From Hypomesus transpacificus (Eukaryota; Chordata; Actinopteri; Osmeriformes; Osmeridae), in NCBI RefSeq assembly GCF_021917145.1, contig NC_061063.1:4406510-4470509 (forward strand): DNA of 64,000 nt, read 5' to 3'. This document shows, in pieces, positions 59,946 through 64,000 of the stretch (positions are counted from its first letter, which is position 1; the number at the start of each line of letters is the position of its first letter). Both the position numbers and the translations under genes were made by a program. A model generated the notes under the pieces. It worked only from the letters and a program-made list of their open reading frames with translations. It had not been told where the DNA came from and made no database searches.

Positions 59946-62008
59946 TACTACCAAAGCAACTGTACATTTTACTTTTCTCATAGCTGTGTTAAACATGAAT
60001 GGATGAATGGATTCTGTGTTTGAAAGGCTTCTAGAGTTTTCTTTAGCCTCAGACCCACAAAGAAACAGCTCAAGATCCCTTTCTTTCTGTCCTCCCTGCC
60101 CCTCTCCACCCAGATTTTTCGTAACTCCTTGGTACTTGTCCACTTGTCCTTTTAATGATCTCCACACCCTTTCCTTTCTGTCCTCTACGTGATATCTTCT
60201 CTCATCTCTCTCCATTTGCGCCAATGAGAAGTTTGAAAACTCCCAAAGAGAATCCATATTTTATGAAAACCATAGTTGTCTATGACACATTTGGCAAGGA
60301 CAAGGGGAAAAAACGGGGAGTGGTAGGGAAAGAGTGAGAGAGGGAAAAGGGGGGACATGAAAATAAGTTCATATCGAGACCAACTCTATTCCCTGTGCTT
60401 TCCTTCCCAGCTGCCCCTACTTACAGTCTGTTCTCCAGAAAGGCCTCCCACCCCTTTTCCTTGGCCTTGCACCCACTTACAAAGTGTCAAATGACTACCT
60501 CTACTTCGTAAAGTAGAAACATTGCTAGCAGCTCTCTCCCTCTCAGCCAGACATATGTTTCAAAACCAGACCGATGGGTGCACAACATGAACTCTGGCCA
60601 GACGTATCACCGAACAGTGAAAAAAACAGGAATCGTTTTAAGGATCTTTGTGCTGCATTCATCCACCACATATTTCACGCTGATTCGATCACTCATGGTG
60701 CAGAGCCTGTCGTGACACAGTGCAGGGTCTGCTGTGGGCTTCCTGAGGAGAATGCTTGCAAGGTTCACAGACATTGATGGGTTTTCCAGGGTTTCTGACG
60801 GTGAGCACAAGCCTTCCTGTGAGGCTCACTTCAGGCTCTCTCCTTGCATGCGTGCTGAGCCAGCAGGCCGCCTGGGTGCTTTCCAAACTGTGTGCTCTCT
60901 ATAAACTCACAGCACGGAGGAACTTTGTGAATGGGCAGAGAGAGAGAGAGCGAGAGAGAGAAAAGGAAAGAGAGAGAGTGTCTACAAGAGACAGACATCG
61001 TTTTGTACTTGTGCATCTTACTCAAGAAAAGAGTTCTTAGTGCATTCAGTCAAATTCAATATGTGTTTGACAAAACTGGTCTTGTGTGCTTTGGCTCAAA
61101 GGAAAAACCATCATTAAATAAGCATTCGAGGGTCACACAGACCCATACCCAGTGTTTACATTTGATTCAATGTCAACTTGGTTTGATGCTTGCTATTCTG
61201 ATTGGAATTGTTCTGACCACATTAACTGCCCAGTGCACTTCATTTCAGATTGTTTCCCAGGTCACTTTCCACACTGCTATTATGTCAGTTCATTCCACAG
61301 GCGATGATGTCATGGGGCCGCACATCGCTTGATTGGCTGTGGAATGCTGTGGTTTCTTGGACTGAAAAGCACCCGACTCCGAACTCTACAACCGCGACCG
61401 AGAATCAGCACCATCTGCACCAGATCCCAGTTTTACTCATGGGCAAAAGGAATTCGTGCAGACTACATGGACTGGGACATAAACATGAACTTTAACTGAA
61501 ATGATATAACACTGCCATGCAGTCTCTTCTAACAGCTGCGAATGCTTCTCGCCCTATTTAGTGTCTGTGTATGATTCTGTTGGTCTGTGTGTGTGTTTTA
61601 CTATCATATGACTGTTCTCCTGTCCCCTCCAGCAACCCATATGACTGAAGTGGTGAGGGGTGAGGGAGGACCAATTGGCTTCCACGTGACAGGGATTTAT
61701 TTTTGTCTACGTTACATCTACACAAACACAAACTCTGTTTCAGTGCCCCCCCCCCCTCCACCATTTCCCCCAAAGACACACACACACATACCTATCACTA
61801 TAAATTGTTGAAGTGAAAAATCAATTGTCATATACAAACGAAAATCCAGACCGTTTTACTGTAAAAGCCACAGGATGGATGTGAAACCGCAGACGCAGAA
61901 TAGTGCCACACTGTGGTGAAACACAGGAACTGACACGCGGGATGGAAGTCCCTTCCACAGCTCCTACTTTACTGTCCTTCTTCAGCTAGTGTCTTCATGA
62001 TTACTAAT

Positions 62009-62028
62009 GGGGGGGGGGGGGGGGGGGG
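62009..62028. repeat. Poly-G tract
   Basis: About 20 consecutive G on the plus strand, ten bases before the 19-bp duplication. Length is uncertain. Confidence 0.8.
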
Positions 62029-62037
62029 TCATATTTA

Positions 62038-62075
62038 AACATCATCGACTGCAGGTAACATCATCGACTGCAGGT
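62038..62075. repeat. Perfect 19-bp tandem duplication
   Basis: AACATCATCGACTGCAGGT occurs twice back to back with no mismatch. Recent slippage or repair duplication is likely. Confidence 0.9.
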
Positions 62076-63838
62076 GCGTGTTTTTGCTTATTGGTGCATT
62101 GAGGCAGCATTCCCAGCCGATCCCAAACTACAGAACACGTGACACACAGATGTGGTTTGGACTTCTGCCACTTGATGGTAGTAGTGTGTAATGTTTCGCT
62201 CAAATGAGGGCGCGTAAGACTAAAGTTGATGTCTCCTCTTTCCTCCCAGTCTCATAATAGTGCAGTAATCACATCACAGAAAAAAATGACGCTTTTAATC
62301 CCCAATCGTATCAGTGTTCATCCAGCCTTTTCCCCTACTGCTCTATCAAACAGCTCCCCTCAGATGGATTTACTGAAGGATTTGAGATGTGAGGTCTGTG
62401 CTAAAAACATACTTTAACCATAGCATAGTAGCCTGGTTTACTGTGCAGTCGTAGAACAATTCAAATGAGACATTAATACAGAATTAACATTTGGGCTAAC
62501 CTATTTCAAACATGCTTGTAAGCAGGGTCTCCCCAGAGGAGAGACTTGTTCAAAGGCATGTGTATTGTTTGGGAAAAACACATGTGGCACATGTGTGCTA
62601 CAACTCCCAAATCAGTCGACACGAACTAGAAGGAGTTCAATTGGATTGGATGACAGTGGTGTATTTACTTCTCCATCTCTGTTTGTATGTTCTCACTGTA
62701 GCCCTCATTGGTACTTCTGATAGATCGCTATTTGTAGAGCTGTTAGCGTGGCAGACTGGCTTGGTGGTGCCACTGCTTTGCTTTCCCCCCTGTGCTGGAA
62801 GCATTCATTAATGAGTTCACTCAGTCTGTTGTTTCATTGTTAGGTTTTCTTTTTTTTTAATCCATTTTTTTCCCTGTCCTCATTTTCATTTTATTGTGTA
62901 ATGGCATGTTTGTAGCCTTCTGTCAGTCATAGAGATAAAAACGTGAATTCTTTTTTTATTCAGAGACCTAATCTGTATAGTTATATTTGGATCCTTGGCC
63001 CTATTTTGATTTCAGGTCAGAATAGTTCCTGCATGGTTTAAAACATACGTAAACATGGGGAAAATACTGCTTGTCAAATCCCAAAGCACCAGATACAGAA
63101 ACACAAACACAACCAATCAAAATAATGTACTAGCCTACAAGTAGTCTACAGTAACTATGACTTGTTTTAGGCCTACATTTTTCAGCTAAAACCTCCCAAA
63201 ACAAAAACAACAATTGAGTAATGAACCTCACACAACCACTTTTAATTGGCTCATCCTTAAGACGGGTTTGCAAAATGATAAAAACCTGTTGGCATAAATC
63301 TCCAATTTAGACCATGTCAGAGGAGAGAGTGCTATATACAACATCTGGAGTTTATACATATTACTCTAATGTGTCGATGTGTAATGCTGCTTTAATTATC
63401 CATAATGATTACAAAAGCACAGTCAGATTTGCTGCAAAGCCAAGCAGCAGCAGCAGGGTTTACCATAGACATACCTGCAAAACCTGCTCGCTGACAGTTC
63501 TGCCAAGCTGTGTTTAGCAGAATGATTCAAAGTGACGCAACACTCAAATGGGAGAATTCCGGTTCCACTGTCTGATCACCTGTCATTCTTCTGCATGGCT
63601 GCCAGGACTCTACTATAAGGGAGAGCCTCGTTAGGGGCCTCCAAACGGAGGTCATGTACAGGACTCCCTATTCGACTGTCTCCCTCCACTGGATGTCTAG
63701 ATTAGGCGTACCTGGGACGTAGATGAAGTAAAGCTTGGGTGTAAATGTCAGCCTGAGAGTGAGGCCATGGGATCATCTGGTTGCCAGGGTATGTTGTGTG
63801 ACTGGAAATGTTAGGAAGGCAAAATATTTGTTAAGGCA

Positions 63839-63863
63839 ATGTGTGTGTGTGTGTGTGTGTGTG
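63839..63863. repeat. GT microsatellite
   Basis: About 12 GT units just before a pyrimidine-rich stretch. Confidence 0.85.
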
Positions 63864-63898
63864 GGGGAGTGTCCTTCCTCCATCCCTTGCTCCCCTAG

Positions 63899-64000
63899 TC
63901 TCTGTTATTGCTGGCACAGCTGGAGGCCGTGAGTGAACCATGTGGTTCTCCAGTTCCCCCTGCGGTTCAACCACAGACACTGGTATTTGGAGGTGTGGGT
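63899..64000 (+). CDS. Possible 5' part of an exon running off the right edge
   Basis: A pyrimidine-rich tract (TCCTTCCTCCATCCCTTGCTCCCCTAG) ends in AG at 63897-63898. The frame after it stays open to the window end and reads SLLLLAQLEAVSEPCGSPVPPAVQ before continuing. An internal GCC/GTGAGT could also be a donor, making a very short exon. No family is recognised. Coding-like composition plus an acceptor is the only support. Confidence 0.2.

Larger units (their letters stand above)
59946..63896. other. Non-coding spacer downstream of CRABP2
   Basis: No supported gene. It contains a GA microsatellite (60936-60978), a poly-G run (62009-62028), a perfect 19-bp tandem duplication (62038-62075) and a GT microsatellite (63839-63863). 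Open frames are short and lack splice or family support. Confidence 0.45.

Overview
This window is vertebrate nuclear DNA, almost certainly from a ray-finned (teleost) fish. The genes are split into many small exons with GT/AG introns, spacers are AT-rich, microsatellites and long homopolymer C runs are frequent, and the proteins assembled here resemble teleost or vertebrate orthologues end to end. I rebuilt exon chains by hand from reading-frame continuity, splice signals and remembered protein families. Protein lengths come from those chains and no alignment was run.

Layout: (1) 1-2665, plus strand: last exons of a four-pass MS4A/CD20-like membrane protein. (2) 2666-10048: non-coding, with a short hAT-type non-autonomous transposon at 6845-7230. 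(3) 10049-13222, minus strand: a transmembrane mucin with signal peptide, SEA domain, Thr/Pro tandem repeats, one membrane span and a short tail. Its position beside MTX1/THBS3 and its membrane segment point to MUC1. (4) 14537-22202, plus: MTX1 (metaxin 1), 8 coding exons. (5) 23711-31764, plus: THBS3 (thrombospondin 3), 23 coding exons, with a tandemly repeated splice donor. (6) 33998-36590, plus: TXNIP, 6 exons, behind a promoter with a recognisable carbohydrate response element, CCAAT boxes and TATA box. (7) 37890-53349: about 15 kb with no supported gene, including a minisatellite. (8) 53350-55416, minus: POLR3GL, 7 coding exons plus an untranslated first exon. (9) 57803-59681, plus: CRABP2, 4 exons. 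(10) 59940-64000: no complete gene, with one weak candidate exon at the right edge.

The order MUC1-like / MTX1 / THBS3 / TXNIP / POLR3GL / CRABP2 brings together genes found on human 1q21-q23. Human MUC1, THBS3 and MTX1 are neighbours at 1q22, TXNIP and POLR3GL are convergent neighbours at 1q21.1, and CRABP2 lies at 1q23.1. The window therefore looks like a compact piece of an ancient linkage group. The genes do not form one pathway: they cover epithelial surface glycoprotein, mitochondrial import, extracellular matrix, glucose/redox sensing, Pol III transcription and retinoic acid transport.

The most interesting signals are the fish MUC1 candidate with SEA and repeat domains in swapped order, the fivefold duplicated 5' splice site in THBS3, the head-to-tail MTX1-THBS3 arrangement (head-to-head in mammals), and the TXNIP promoter module.
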